DNA of 64,000 nt. It comes from Streptomyces sp. WAC05374 (GTDB lineage Bacteria > Actinomycetota > Actinomycetes > Streptomycetales > Streptomycetaceae). Positions within the stretch are counted from its first letter, which is position 1. Every line of letters begins with the position of its first letter. The notes beneath the pieces were generated by a model. The model did not search any database. It saw only the letters and a program-made list of their open reading frames with translations, and had not been told where the DNA came from. The translations under genes and the position numbers were made by a program. Of the stretch, positions 30,518 to 39,803 are shown piece after piece. Location: positions 520,328 through 584,327 of the forward strand of contig NZ_SMNQ01000002.1 of the NCBI RefSeq assembly GCF_004353505.1. Direction: 5' to 3'.

Positions 30518-33500
30518 TCACCCGGCCTCCAGCAGGGCGGCGGCCTCCTCGGCGGTGAGGCGGCCGCCCTCGGCGTACGCGGCCTCGAAGGCGGCCTCGT
30601 CGCCAAGGGCGGCGCGCACCCGCGCCGTGGCCGTGGCCAGGCTCTCGCGCTCCATCGGTGGGGCCACGTGCCCCTCCGGCAGGAGCCCGGCGTGCGTCCC
30701 GAGCAGCACGGCCGCCGTCCGGGCCCGGTCGCGGCCGCCCAGTCCGGCGAGCGCCCACGCGGCGGTGACCAGGTGCACGGCCGGCATGTGCGGCGCGACC
30801 ATCATCGACAGCGGCCTCAGCGCGTGGGCCAGGGCGCGGACCGCGTGGTCGAGGCCGTCGGCGTACCGGCCGTCCAGGTTGTCGAGCCAGGCGAGCACGC
30901 CGATCGTGAAGCCCTCGAAGAGGGACAGCGCGTCGTACGCGAACTCCTCGCGCACCAGGGCCAGTTGCTCGCGAGCCTCACCGGTGCGGCCGGTGCGGCC
31001 GAGCCACATCGCCAGGTACAGCCGGGCGGCCGGCACGGCCTCGTGCCCGGCGGCGCGGCCCCGGGCCAGGACCTCGCGCAGGGTCGCCTCGCCCTCCTCG
31101 CCCCGGCCCGTCTCGTTGAGCGTCCCGGCGTACCGGACGCGCAGCAGCGCCGTCTGGGCCTGCGCGCCGAGCCGCTCGGCGTGGCCCACCGCGGCCTCGT
31201 AGTCCTCGGCGGCGCCGGCGAACTCCCCCCGCCGCTCGCGGGCCTCGCCGCGCGCCGCCAGCGCCTCGGCCGCGCCCCAGGAGTCGCCGAGCCGCTCGAA
31301 GATCTTCAGGCTCTCGTCGGCGTCCCGGCCGGCGTCACCGGCCCAGTCGCTCCGGTTGGCCAGCACGTTGGCCCGCGTCTGGAGGACGTGGGCCAGCTCC
31401 CAGGCGTAGCCGAACTCCCGGCAGGCGTCGACGGTGGAGTCGAGCAGCTCGCGCATCTCGCCGGGGTCGCCGGTGAGCAGCACGGCGTACCACCAGAGCA
31501 TGCCGGGCATGCGGCAGGTCTGCGGCAGGCCGGGGCGGTACGCGGCGCGGATGGCCCGCAGCCGTTCCATGCCCTCCGGGGAGGTCCAGGTGGACGTCTG
31601 GTGGTCCATGTTGACGAGCTGGATCAGGCGGACGCCCCGGCGGGCCTCCTGGAGCTGGTCGTCGCTCATGGGCGGCGGGGCGTCGGTGCAGCGCGCGACG
31701 AGCGGCGGTGCGGCGGCGACGGGCCGCGCGTAGGGGTCGGGGCCGAGGGCGGCGGCGGACTCGGCCCAGTGCAGGGCGTCGGTGCGCTGGTCGCGCATCT
31801 GCCAGTACCAGACGAGGGACAGCACCAGGCAGAGCGCCTCCTGCTCGTCGCGGGCGGCCACCGCGCGGCGCAGGGCGGTGCGGAGGTTCTCGTACTCGAG
31901 CTGGAAGCGGGCGAGGGCGGCGCGCTGGCGCGGGCCGCGCAGCTCCGGGTCGGTGGTGCGGGCGAGTTCGCGGTAGTGGACGAGGTGGCGGTGTTCGGCG
32001 GCGGCGCGGTCGCCGGCCTGGTCGAGGCGTTCGGCGGCGTACTCGGCGACGGTCTCCAGCAGGCGGTAGCGCATGGCGCCGCCGTCGGGGGCGGGATCGG
32101 CCACGACGAGCGACTTGTCGACGAGGGAGCCGAGCGCGTCCAGGGTGCCGGCTGCGTCGGGGCCGCCGCAGACGGCCTCGGCGGCGTCCAGGTCGCAGCC
32201 GCCGGAGAACACCGAAAGCCGCCGCAGCACCACCCGTTCGGGCGCGTCCAGCAGGTCCCAGGACCAGTCGACGACGGCGCGCAGCGTCTGCTGGCGGGGC
32301 AGGACGCCGCGGCCGCGGCTGCCGCTGGTGAGCAGCCGGAAACGGTCGTCGAGCCGGTCGGCGATCTGGCGCGGGGTGAGCATGCGCAGGCGCGCGGCGG
32401 CCAGTTCGATGGCCAGCGGCAGGCCGTCGAGGCGCCGGCAGATCTCGGCGCACGCATCGGGGTCGTCGGCGACGCCGAACCCGGGCCGCGCGGCCGCGCC
32501 GCGCTCGGCGAGCAGCCGCAGCGCCATCGGGTCGGGCAGCGGGTCGACGGGGCGCAGGGTTTCGCCGGGTACGCCGAGGGGCTCGCGGCTGGTGGCGAGG
32601 ACGGTCAGCCCGGGGCACTCCTCCAGCAGCCGCTCGGCGAGCGCGGCGGCGGCGGCCACGACGTGCTCGCAGTTGTCGAGCAGGAGCAGCATGCGGCGCC
32701 GGGAGCAGTGCTCGGCGAGGCGTCCGAGCGGGTCGCCGTCGCCGTGCCGCTCGGCCGCGCGCAGTTCCTCCGCCCCGGCGCCGCGCAGCACGGTCTGGCG
32801 CGCGCCGAGGGCGGTGAGCACGGCGTCCGGTACGGCGCCGGGGTCGTCGACCGGCGCGAGCTCGGCCAGCCACACCCCGTCGGGCCACGCCTCGGCGCCG
32901 CGCTCGGCGGCCTCCTGCGACAGCCGTGTCTTGCCGGCCCCGCCGGGCCCGAGCAGCGTCACCAGCCGTGCGCCCGCGAGGTCGCCGAGGACGGTGTGGA
33001 TGTCCTCCTCGCGCCCCACGAAGCTCGTGAGCCGGGCACGCAGGTTCCCGGGCCGGGGCGGAACGGAGACCTCACCGGAGCCACGCGCGGAGGCGGCACC
33101 CACCCCGTGACCGGCGGGGGCAGCGCCCACCCCCTGCCCGGCAGGGGCAGCGCCCACCCCGTGACCGGCGGGGGCAGCGCCCACTCCCTGCCCGGCAGGG
33201 GCAGCGCCCACCCCGTGACCGGCGGGGGCGGCGGCCGGGCCGGTGTCGCGCGGGCGCAGCAGTTCGGTGTGGAGGGCGCGCAGTTCGGGGCCCGGGTCGG
33301 TGCCCAGGCGGGTGGCGAGGTCCTGGCGCACCGCCTCGTACGCGGCGAGGGCCTCCGCCGGGCGGCCCGCCGCGCGCAGGGCGCGCACGCGCAGGGCCTG
33401 GAGCGGCTCGTCGAGGGGGAACGCGCCGCACAGGGCGGCCAGTTCGGGCAGCGTCTCCTGGTGGCGGCCGAGCGCGAGCAGCGCCCGCAGCCGGGCCCGG

Positions 33501-33967
33501 CGGGCCTCGTGGCGGCGCGCCTCCCAGCGGGCCGCCTCGGCCGTCCGGTCGGGCAGGTCCGCGAGCGCCCCGCCCCGCCACAGCGCGAGCGCCTCGTCCA
33601 GACGGGCCAGCGCCCCGGCCGGGTCGCCCGCCTCCAGCGCCCGTACGCCCGCGGCCGCCAGCCGTTCGAAACGGTGCAGGTCCACGGCGTCGGCATCGGC
33701 ACCGAGCCGGTAACCGCCCGCCGCCGAGACCACCGCGTCCGGCCCGAGGGCCCGCCGCAGCCGGCCCACCAGGGCCTGGAGGGCGCCGGGCGCGTCCGCG
33801 GGCGGCTCACCGCCCCACACCTCGTCGATCAGGAGCCCGGCCGGCACGGTCCGCCCGGCGCGCAGCGCCAGGACCGTCAGCAGCGCCCGCAGCCGCGCCC
33901 CGCCGACCGGTACGGCGGTGCCGTCCGGCTCGTGGACCTGCGTGGGACCGAGGAGGGAGATGCGCAC
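30518..33967 (-). CDS. AfsR-like SARP regulator with NB-ARC and TPR domains
   Basis: A 1149-residue large SARP. Residues 1-95 are an OmpR-type winged helix (MRISLLGPTQVHEPDGTAVPVGGARLRALLTVLALRAGRTV) and 100-245 the bacterial transcriptional activation domain. A linker contains five 9-residue repeats (AAPAG[HQ]GVG). The NB-ARC ATPase starts near 310 with Walker A LLGPGGAGKTRL, followed by LLLLDNCEHV. From about 750 to the end are TPR-like helices. AfsR family proteins integrate signals to activate antibiotic genes. It is convergent with the exporter; the 11-bp repeats at 28631-28674 may be its target. The GTG at 33967 matches the family start. Confidence 0.9.
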   Translation of the reverse strand: MRISLLGPTQVHEPDGTAVPVGGARLRALLTVLALRAGRTVPAGLLIDEVWGGEPPADAPGALQALVGRLRRALGPDAVVSAAGGYRLGADADAVDLHRFERLAAAGVRALEAGDPAGALARLDEALALWRGGALADLPDRTAEAARWEARRHEARRARLRALLALGRHQETLPELAALCGAFPLDEPLQALRVRALRAAGRPAEALAAYEAVRQDLATRLGTDPGPELRALHTELLRPRDTGPAAAPAGHGVGAAPAGQGVGAAPAGHGVGAAPAGQGVGAAPAGHGVGAASARGSGEVSVPPRPGNLRARLTSFVGREEDIHTVLGDLAGARLVTLLGPGGAGKTRLSQEAAERGAEAWPDGVWLAELAPVDDPGAVPDAVLTALGARQTVLRGAGAEELRAAERHGDGDPLGRLAEHCSRRRMLLLLDNCEHVVAAAAALAERLLEECPGLTVLATSREPLGVPGETLRPVDPLPDPMALRLLAERGAAARPGFGVADDPDACAEICRRLDGLPLAIELAAARLRMLTPRQIADRLDDRFRLLTSGSRGRGVLPRQQTLRAVVDWSWDLLDAPERVVLRRLSVFSGGCDLDAAEAVCGGPDAAGTLDALGSLVDKSLVVADPAPDGGAMRYRLLETVAEYAAERLDQAGDRAAAEHRHLVHYRELARTTDPELRGPRQRAALARFQLEYENLRTALRRAVAARDEQEALCLVLSLVWYWQMRDQRTDALHWAESAAALGPDPYARPVAAAPPLVARCTDAPPPMSDDQLQEARRGVRLIQLVNMDHQTSTWTSPEGMERLRAIRAAYRPGLPQTCRMPGMLWWYAVLLTGDPGEMRELLDSTVDACREFGYAWELAHVLQTRANVLANRSDWAGDAGRDADESLKIFERLGDSWGAAEALAARGEARERRGEFAGAAEDYEAAVGHAERLGAQAQTALLRVRYAGTLNETGRGEEGEATLREVLARGRAAGHEAVPAARLYLAMWLGRTGRTGEAREQLALVREEFAYDALSLFEGFTIGVLAWLDNLDGRYADGLDHAVRALAHALRPLSMMVAPHMPAVHLVTAAWALAGLGGRDRARTAAVLLGTHAGLLPEGHVAPPMERESLATATARVRAALGDEAAFEAAYAEGGRLTAEEAAALLEAG
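33096..33230. repeat. Five 27-bp tandem repeats in the SARP linker
   Basis: Five in-frame 27-bp units encode AAPAGHGVG and AAPAGQGVG in strict alternation (H, Q, H, Q, H), so the higher-order period is 54 bp. They sit between the DNA-binding half and the ATPase and probably act as a flexible spacer of variable length. Confidence 0.85.
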
Positions 33968-34057
33968 CGCCCCATTCTGCTTCCCTCGGCCCCCCGAGCC
34001 CCGTCCGGTACGGTCGACCGCGTCCGTACCACCCGTCCGAGCCCAGGAGCGCCGCCC

Positions 34058-34864
34058 ATGGCCACCGCCACCTCCCGCCACAGCGACCGGAGGATCAGCC
34101 CCGTCTTCCTCGGGATCGCCGCCATCATGGCGGTCACCGGATGGGCGGTGTGGACGGGCTTCTCGGCCAATCTCGGCCTGGCCGTGTTCCTGTTCGTGAC
34201 GTCCGGGTGGATCGTCTCGCTCTGCCTGCACGAGTACGCGCACGCCCGTACGGCGCTGCACGGCGGCGACCTGACCATCGGCGCGAAGGGCTATCTGACG
34301 CTCAACCCGCTGAAGTACACGCACGCACTGCTGAGCATCGTGCTGCCGGTGGTCTTCGTCATCATGGGCGGCATCGGCCTGCCCGGCGGGGCGGTGTTCA
34401 TCGAGCGCGACCGCATCAAGGGCCGCTGGAAGCACAGCCTGATCTCCGCGGCGGGCCCGCTGACGAACGTGCTGTTCGCCGTCGTGTGCACGGCGCCGTT
34501 CTGGCTGGGGGCCCTGGAGGGCGTGCCGTTCGGTTTCCGGTTCGCGCTGGCGTTCCTGGCCCTGTTGCAGGTGACGGCGGCGATCCTGAACTTCCTGCCG
34601 GTGCCGGGGCTGGACGGGTACGGCGTGATCGAGCCGTGGCTGTCGTACAAGGTGCGCCGCCAGGTGGAGCCGTTCGCGCCCTTCGGGCTGCTCGCCGTCT
34701 TCGCGCTGCTGTTCGTGCCGGAGGTCAACCACGCCTTCTTCGGGCTGGTCGACACGGTCCTCCAGGGGCTGGGCGTGCAGGACGCCGAGACGTACTGCGG
34801 GCAGGACCTGTACCGGTTCTGGCAGGAGCAGAACGAGCTGTGCCAGGAGATCGTCAGCCAGTGA
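34058..34864 (+). CDS. Site-2-protease-family (M50) membrane metalloprotease
   Basis: A 268-residue intramembrane zinc protease. HEYAH (residues 58-62) gives the HExxH-type motif in a TM helix (SLCLHEYAHARTALHGG). The second metal ligand is in LPVPGLDGYGVIEP. Segments such as SLISAAGPLTNVLFAVVC match the GPxxN region of the family. Such proteases cleave membrane-spanning regulators. The ATG at 34058 follows AGGAG at 34045. It is divergent from the SARP gene. Confidence 0.88.
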   Translation: MATATSRHSDRRISPVFLGIAAIMAVTGWAVWTGFSANLGLAVFLFVTSGWIVSLCLHEYAHARTALHGGDLTIGAKGYLTLNPLKYTHALLSIVLPVVFVIMGGIGLPGGAVFIERDRIKGRWKHSLISAAGPLTNVLFAVVCTAPFWLGALEGVPFGFRFALAFLALLQVTAAILNFLPVPGLDGYGVIEPWLSYKVRRQVEPFAPFGLLAVFALLFVPEVNHAFFGLVDTVLQGLGVQDAETYCGQDLYRFWQEQNELCQEIVSQ

Positions 34865-35024
34865 CGTTCCTGGCGCGGCGGTGGTAGTACCACGCCATGT
34901 TGGAGGACACCCCGGCCAGCAGCACCCACACGATGCCCAGCCAGGTGCCCTGGACGAACGAGACCACCGCCGCGGCGACGGCGAGGACGCAGACGACGAG
35001 GGCGTACAGAGCGAGGCGGGGCAT
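34854..35024 (-). CDS. Small two-helix membrane protein
   Basis: A 56-residue protein, MPRLALYALVVCVLAVAAAVVSFVQGTWLGIVWVLLAGVSSNMAWYYHRR and a short tail. Two TM helices are separated by a tight turn. The ATG at 35024 has AGGAG 11 bases upstream. Its 3' end overlaps the convergent M50 gene by 11 bp. No family is recognised; conservation across species would confirm it. Confidence 0.6.
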   Translation of the reverse strand: MPRLALYALVVCVLAVAAAVVSFVQGTWLGIVWVLLAGVSSNMAWYYHRRARNVTG

Positions 35025-35104
35025 GGGGGTCGGCTCCTGTCCGGGTACGGCGTGAAACGTGCCCGTCCAGTGTCCCCCATGCCCGGCCCGCCGCCGGACG
35101 CCGG

Positions 35105-35779
35105 TCAGACGTCGGTGACGCGCAGCCCCGCGTGGGCCTTGTAGCGGCGGTTGACCGAGATCAGGTTCGCGACCAGCGCCTCGACCTGGTGGGCGCCCCG
35201 CAGCCGGCCGGCGAAGACGCCCCGCATGCCGGGGATGCGGGCGGCCAGGGCCTGGACGATGTCGGTGTCGGCGCGCTTCTCGCCCAGCACCATCACGTCC
35301 GTGTCGATCCGCTCGACCGACTCGTCCTGGAGCAGGACGGCCGACAGGTGGTGGAAGGCGGCCGTGACCCGCGACTCCGGCAGCAGGGCGGCGGCCTGCT
35401 CCGCGGCGCTGCCCTCCTCCGGCTTGATGGCGTAGGCGCCCTTCTTGTCGAAGCCGAGCGGGTTGACGCAGTCGACGACGAGCTTGCCGCGCAGCTCCTC
35501 GCGCAGCGCGGTGAGCGTCGCGGCGTGCCCGTCCCACGGCACGGCGATGATCACGACGTCGCTGCGCCGGGCGCACTCGGCGTTGTCGGCGCCCTCGACG
35601 CCCAGGCCCAGCTCGGCGGCCGCGGCCTCGGCGCGCTCGGCGGCCCGCGAGCCGATGATCACCTTCTGGCCGGCGCGGGCGAGGCGGAGGGCGAGGCCGC
35701 GGCCCTGGTCGCCGGTGCCGCCGAGGACACCGACGACGAGCCCGGAGACGTCGGGGAGGTCGTACGGATCAGTAGTCAT
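35105..35779 (-). CDS. npdG: NADPH-dependent F420 reductase
   Basis: A 224-residue F420H2:NADP+ oxidoreductase. The Rossmann motif VVGVLGGTGDQGRGLALRLARAGQKVIIGSRAAERAE binds NADP. Later motifs (VVIIAVPWDGH, KLVVDCVNPLGFDKKG, ESRVTAAFHHLSAVLLQD) are typical of the NpdG family. It moves hydride between NADPH and the deazaflavin F420, supplying reduced F420 for redox enzymes and antibiotic tailoring. It stands alone on the minus strand. Confidence 0.92.
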   Translation of the reverse strand: MTTDPYDLPDVSGLVVGVLGGTGDQGRGLALRLARAGQKVIIGSRAAERAEAAAAELGLGVEGADNAECARRSDVVIIAVPWDGHAATLTALREELRGKLVVDCVNPLGFDKKGAYAIKPEEGSAAEQAAALLPESRVTAAFHHLSAVLLQDESVERIDTDVMVLGEKRADTDIVQALAARIPGMRGVFAGRLRGAHQVEALVANLISVNRRYKAHAGLRVTDV

Positions 35780-35869
35780 GGTCCCGACACTACGCGGCAC
35801 GTCCCCTTCCGGGTGACGCGGCGCCGAACGCCCGCGCGAGGGGCGTGCGGAGGGGCACGATACGGCGCC

Positions 35870-36484
35870 ATGGATGCCGTACGTGTCGCACTGCTGCGTG
35901 AGGTCCTGGCCGGTACGGAGTGGCCTGCGGCGACCCGCCGGTTCGCCGCCGCGCTGCGGTCCTCGGTGGTGCCGCACGGCGGTGGGCTGCTGCTGGTGGG
36001 GACGGCCCGCCACGAGCCGTGGCACCTGGCGGCGCACCTGGTGGACGAGGCGGCCTGGTCGGGCCGGCCGGAGCTGGCGCCCACGCTGGTGCGGCACCGG
36101 GTGCGGCGGGGCGATCCGGCGCACCTGGCGGTGGGCCTCGGACGGCTGGAGGCGGCGGGCCGGGGGGCGACGCTGCTGGTGGTGGCGCCGGAGCGGCCGG
36201 AGGGCGGCCTGCTGGAGCGGGTACACGACGCGCGGCGGGCGGGCGCGACGGTGCTGTCGCTGGACGGCGGCGACCGGGAGGTGCGCGCCCTGGCGCACGA
36301 GGCGCTGTCGGTGACGGAGGGGGACGAGGTGGACCTCGACGTGGTCCAGCACCTGGTGAGCGCGGCGGCCGGGGAGAACATCCTGGCGGGCGCGTCGGCC
36401 GCGCGGCCGGGGCGCCGCCGGTTCCGGGACCGCCTGGCGCGGCTGGCGGACCGGGTGACCGCGCCCCCGCCGGCCCGCTGGTAG
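35870..36484 (+). CDS. Unknown protein, possible sugar-isomerase-like fold
   Basis: A 204-residue soluble protein without signal peptide. Alternating segments GGGLLLVGTARHEPWHLAAHLVDEA, GATLLVVAPERPEGGLLERVHDARRAGATVLSLDGGD and VQHLVSAAAGENILAGA suggest a Rossmann-like fold similar to SIS or phosphosugar-binding domains, but no key motif confirms this. The ATG at 35870 lies only 90 bp from the divergent npdG start, so they may share a control region. Confidence 0.6.
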   Translation: MDAVRVALLREVLAGTEWPAATRRFAAALRSSVVPHGGGLLLVGTARHEPWHLAAHLVDEAAWSGRPELAPTLVRHRVRRGDPAHLAVGLGRLEAAGRGATLLVVAPERPEGGLLERVHDARRAGATVLSLDGGDREVRALAHEALSVTEGDEVDLDVVQHLVSAAAGENILAGASAARPGRRRFRDRLARLADRVTAPPPARW

Positions 36485-36538
36485 GGCGTTCGAAAACCGG
36501 TTGCCCGCGTTCGGGACGGGCACGGACCATGGGCGGTC

Positions 36539-37819
36539 GTGACCTCGAAGCCCTCCCCGCTCTCCGCCCTGCTGCCCGATCTGTCGCCCTGGCGTTCGTC
36601 ACGGGACTTCCGCCTGCTGTGGGTGCAGGGCCTGGTCACCTACTTCGGCAGCTTCATGGCGATGGTCGCGCTGCCGTTGCAGATCAAGCACCTCACCGAC
36701 TCCCCGCTCGCCGTCGGCGTGATGGGCGCCGTCGAGCTGGTGCCGCTGGTGGTGTGCGGCCTGTACGGGGGCGCGCTGGCCGACGCGGTCGACCGGCGGA
36801 AGGTCATCCTGGGCACCGAGGCGGCGCTCGGCCTGCTGGCCCTGGTCCTGCTGGTGAACGCGATGCTGCCGGAGCCGCTGCTGTGGCCGCTGTACGTCGT
36901 GGCCGCGGGCGTCTCGGCGCTGGCCGGGCTCCAGCGCCCGGCGCTGGACTCGCTGATGGCCCGCATCGTGCCGCATGACCAGCTCACGGCGGCCGCCGCG
37001 CTGAACGCCCTGCGCTGGCAGCTCGGCGCGATCGCGGGCCCGGCGCTGGCGGGTCTGGTCGTGGCGTACGCGGGTCACGCCACGGCGTACGGCACCACGG
37101 TGGCGTGCTTCGTGGTGTCCGTCCTGCTCTGCCTGCGCCTCTCCCCCGCCCCGGCCGCGCACGACGCGGAGAGGCCCTCGCTGCGGGCCATAGCGGAGGG
37201 CGCGCGTCATGCCTGGTCGCGGCCGGTGCTGCTCGGTACGTACGCGGTCGACCTGGCCGCGATGTTCTTCGCGTACCCGAACACGATCTTCCCGTTCCTC
37301 GCGGACGAGCTGGGCGCCCCGTGGTCCCTGGGGCTGATGTACGCGGCGGGGTCGGTCGGCTCGGTGCTGCTGAGCCTGACCAGCGGCTGGACGTCGCGGG
37401 TCCGGCGGCACGGCCTGCTGGTGGTGAGCGGCGCGGCCGGCTGGGGGCTGGCGGTGGCGGCGGCGGGCTGGTTCTCGAACGTGTGGCTGGTGCTGCTGTG
37501 CCTGGCCTTCGCGGGCGCGGGCGACATGCTCAGCGGCCTGGGCCGCTCCACGATCTGGAACCAGACCATCCCGGACGAGCTGAGGGGCCGCCTCGCGGGC
37601 ATCGAGGTCCTGTCGTACAGCGTCGGCCCGCAGCTCGGCCAGGTCCGCGCGGGCGCGATGGCCGGCTGGACCGGTACCCGCCCCGCCGTCTGGAGCGGCG
37701 GCCTCGCCTGTCTGGCCTCGGTGGGCCTGCTGACGGCGGTGCTGCCGCGCCTGGTGACGTACGACGCGACGACGGACGAGGACGCCCTCCGCCGCCGCGC
37801 CGCCGCGGGCCGGTCCTGA
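36539..37819 (+). CDS. MFS transporter, EntS-like
   Basis: A 426-residue 12-TM major facilitator protein. It starts with GTG at 36539 and the sequence SSRDFRLLWVQGLVTYFGSFMAMVALPLQIKHLT, characteristic of the enterobactin-exporter-like (MFS_3) subfamily. Motif A is GGALADAVDRRKVILG, and the C-terminal half has IWNQTIPDELRGRLAGIEVLSYSVGPQLGQ. Substrate is unknown; siderophores or drugs are typical for the subfamily. A palindrome at 37826-37843 follows. Confidence 0.85.
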   Translation: MTSKPSPLSALLPDLSPWRSSRDFRLLWVQGLVTYFGSFMAMVALPLQIKHLTDSPLAVGVMGAVELVPLVVCGLYGGALADAVDRRKVILGTEAALGLLALVLLVNAMLPEPLLWPLYVVAAGVSALAGLQRPALDSLMARIVPHDQLTAAAALNALRWQLGAIAGPALAGLVVAYAGHATAYGTTVACFVVSVLLCLRLSPAPAAHDAERPSLRAIAEGARHAWSRPVLLGTYAVDLAAMFFAYPNTIFPFLADELGAPWSLGLMYAAGSVGSVLLSLTSGWTSRVRRHGLLVVSGAAGWGLAVAAAGWFSNVWLVLLCLAFAGAGDMLSGLGRSTIWNQTIPDELRGRLAGIEVLSYSVGPQLGQVRAGAMAGWTGTRPAVWSGGLACLASVGLLTAVLPRLVTYDATTDEDALRRRAAAGRS

Positions 37820-37825
37820 CACCCG

Positions 37826-37843
37826 GCCGCCCGGCCGGGCGGC
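37826..37843. terminator. Palindromic terminator between convergent genes
   Basis: GCCGCCCGGCCGGGCGGC is an 18-bp perfect palindrome located 7 bases after the MFS stop and 10 before the end of the convergent 77-residue gene. As RNA it would form a stable hairpin. Confidence 0.6.
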
Positions 37844-37852
37844 GGCCGCCGT

Positions 37853-38086
37853 CTAGGGGGTGCCGCGGTCCTCGCCGCGCGGCGCGTCGTGCCACTTGGG
37901 GTCGGTCTCCCACTCGAGGTTGCGCTCCCGGGCGGTCTCCATGGCGTGGGACGCCTCCTCACGCGTCGCGTACGGGCCGAAGCGGTCCGCGGCGCGGCAT
38001 TCCGGGCCCTCCTCGACCCTCTGGTGCTTCAGGCAGTAGTACCACTCGCCCGGCTTTCCTTCGGTGCGCCTCTTGAACAGGGGCAT
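37853..38086 (-). CDS. Small unknown cytoplasmic protein
   Basis: A 77-residue charged protein: [67 protein letters not shown]. The pattern W-Y-Y-C-LKHxxVEEGPEC with a second part [15 protein letters not shown] is often seen in a conserved actinobacterial SPOR-like small protein family, whose function is unknown. AAGGAG is correctly placed before the ATG at 38086. It is divergent from map. Confidence 0.72.
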   Translation of the reverse strand: MPLFKRRTEGKPGEWYYCLKHQRVEEGPECRAADRFGPYATREEASHAMETARERNLEWETDPKWHDAPRGEDRGTP

Positions 38087-38130
38087 CTCGGCTCCTTCCT
38101 CTGTCGCAATGGTGCCCCGTGGGGCCTGGT

Positions 38131-38144
38131 TAGACTCGCTGGCA
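38131..38144 (+). promoter_or_regulatory. -10 element of a probably leaderless map transcript
   Basis: TAGACT at 38131-38136 lies 7 bases before the map ATG and no ribosome site is present, so transcription likely starts at or next to the ATG. A clear -35 was not found. Confidence 0.45.
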
Positions 38145-39001
38145 TGTCTGGCCAGTCGCTGCTCGTCCCAGGGGAGCTCTCCCCCACCCGTTCCGTTCCC
38201 GGCTCCATCCGCCGCCCCGAGTACGTGGGCAAGCCGGCCCCGACGCCGTACACCGGCCCGGAGGTGCAGGATGCCGACACCATCGAGCGGATGCGCGTCG
38301 CGGGCCGCATCGCCGCGCAGGCGATGGAGGAGGCCGCCAAGCACATCGCTCCGGGCGTGACCACGGACGAGCTGGACCGGGTCGCGCACGAGTACATGTG
38401 CGACCACGGCGCCTACCCGTCGACGCTCGGCTACCGGGGTTTCCCGAAGTCCCTGTGCTCCTCGGTCAACGAGGTCATCTGCCACGGCATCCCCGACTCC
38501 ACCGTCCTGCGCGACGGCGACATCGTGAACCTCGACGTGACGGCGTACATCCACGGCGTCCACGGCGACAACAACGCCACCTACCTGTGCGGTGACGTCG
38601 ACGAGGAGTCGCGGCTGCTGGTCGAGCGGACCCGCGAGTCGCTCAACCGCGCCATCAAGGCGGTCAAGCCGGGCCGCCAGATCAACGTCATCGGCCGGGT
38701 CATCGAGTCGTACGCCAAGCGCTTCGGCTACGGGGTGGTGCGGGACTTCACCGGGCACGGCATCAACTCCTCGTTCCACTCGGGCCTGATCATCCCGCAC
38801 TACGACTCCCCGCACGCCACCACGGTCATCCAGCCCGGCATGACGTTCACGATCGAGCCGATGCTCACGCTGGGGACGCACGAGTACGACATGTGGGACG
38901 ACGGCTGGACGGTGGTGACGAAGGACCGCAGGCGGACGGCGCAGTTCGAGCACACCCTCGTCGTCACGGACACCGGCGCCGAGATCCTCACGTTGCCCTG
39001 A
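38144..39001 (+). CDS. map: Methionine aminopeptidase, type I
   Basis: A 285-residue cytosolic methionine aminopeptidase that removes the initiator methionine. The metal ligands are visible: D in [15 protein letters not shown] (both Asp residues), H in [12 protein letters not shown] in TIEPMLT and E in [30 protein letters not shown] is a family signature. The N-terminal extension (about 40 residues, with PxYVGKPAP) is typical of actinobacterial MetAP1c enzymes. Confidence 0.95.
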   Translation: MSGQSLLVPGELSPTRSVPGSIRRPEYVGKPAPTPYTGPEVQDADTIERMRVAGRIAAQAMEEAAKHIAPGVTTDELDRVAHEYMCDHGAYPSTLGYRGFPKSLCSSVNEVICHGIPDSTVLRDGDIVNLDVTAYIHGVHGDNNATYLCGDVDEESRLLVERTRESLNRAIKAVKPGRQINVIGRVIESYAKRFGYGVVRDFTGHGINSSFHSGLIIPHYDSPHATTVIQPGMTFTIEPMLTLGTHEYDMWDDGWTVVTKDRRRTAQFEHTLVVTDTGAEILTLP

Positions 39002-39047
39002 CGCTCCGGGCGGGTACCGTTTTACCGACAGACCGTCGGGAACCCTG

Positions 39048-39076
39048 TTGACTTAGGTAAGCCTAAGCAGGAAGAT
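39048..39076 (+). promoter_or_regulatory. Promoter with iron box upstream of heme oxygenase
   Basis: TTGACT (39048-39053), 17 bp and GAAGAT (39071-39076) form a promoter. A perfect dyad CTTAGG-TAAG-CCTAAG (39052-39067) fills the spacer and matches the TTAGG...CCTAA iron box bound by DtxR-family regulators (DmdR1 in Streptomyces). Iron repression of the heme oxygenase gene is expected. Confidence 0.78.
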
Positions 39077-39137
39077 CGGCGGTAGTGGCGGCCACGGCTG
39101 CCACCTCCCGTCCCCTCGGTTCCCCCGGAGGCCCGCC

Positions 39138-39803
39138 TTGGACGCAAGCGGCACCGCCACCCCGTTCTCGACGCTCATCCGCACCGCATCGCACCAGCAG
39201 CACACGGAGGCGGAGAACTCGACGTTCATGAGCGACCTGCTCGGCGGGCGGCTCGGTGTGGCGGCCTACGCCCGCTACACCGAGCAGCTCTGGTTCGTGT
39301 ACCGGGCCCTGGAAGGGGCCGCCGACGCGCTGCGGGACGACCCGGTCGCGGGCCCGTTCATCCAGCCGGAGCTGTTCCGCACCGCCGAGCTGGAGCGGGA
39401 CCTGGCCCACCTGCGCGGCCCGGGGTGGCGCGGCACGGCCACGCGGCTGCCCGCCACCGCCGCGTACGCCGCCCGGGTCGAGGAGTGCGCCCGGACCTGG
39501 CCCGCCGGGTACGTGGCGCACCACTACACGCGCTACCTGGGCGACCTGTCCGGCGGCCAGATCATCCGCGACAGGGCCGAGCGCACCTGGGGCCTCGCAC
39601 ACAAGGGCGACGGGGTGCGGTTCTACGTCTTCGAGCGGATCCCCAACCCGGCCGCGTTCAAGCGGGGTTACCGCGAGCTGCTGGACCGGGTGGACGCCGA
39701 CGACCTGGAGAAGCAGCGGATCATCGACGAGTGCAGGCGCGCGTTCGCGTTCAACAGCGCGGTGTTCCGCGAGCTCGGCGAGGAGTTCCCGCTCAGCGCC
39801 TGA
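39138..39803 (+). CDS. Biliverdin-producing heme oxygenase
   Basis: A 221-residue HmuO-type heme oxygenase that opens heme to biliverdin, CO and Fe2+. The proximal His is in RTASHQQHTEAENSTFMSDLL, and the distal helix is YTRYLGDLSGGQIIRDRAERTWGL (GDLSGGQ). The TTG start at 39138 follows GGAGG at 39127-39131. With the iron box upstream it is part of iron acquisition from heme. Its end overlaps the convergent PhzF-family gene by 11 bp. Confidence 0.93.
   Translation: MDASGTATPFSTLIRTASHQQHTEAENSTFMSDLLGGRLGVAAYARYTEQLWFVYRALEGAADALRDDPVAGPFIQPELFRTAELERDLAHLRGPGWRGTATRLPATAAYAARVEECARTWPAGYVAHHYTRYLGDLSGGQIIRDRAERTWGLAHKGDGVRFYVFERIPNPAAFKRGYRELLDRVDADDLEKQRIIDECRRAFAFNSAVFRELGEEFPLSA

Noticed and set aside
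30668..34057. 1398-codon plus-strand frame across the SARP gene
   Set aside because: It is the high-GC antisense shadow of the SARP gene; only the last 268 codons (34058-34864) encode a recognisable protein, the M50 protease.
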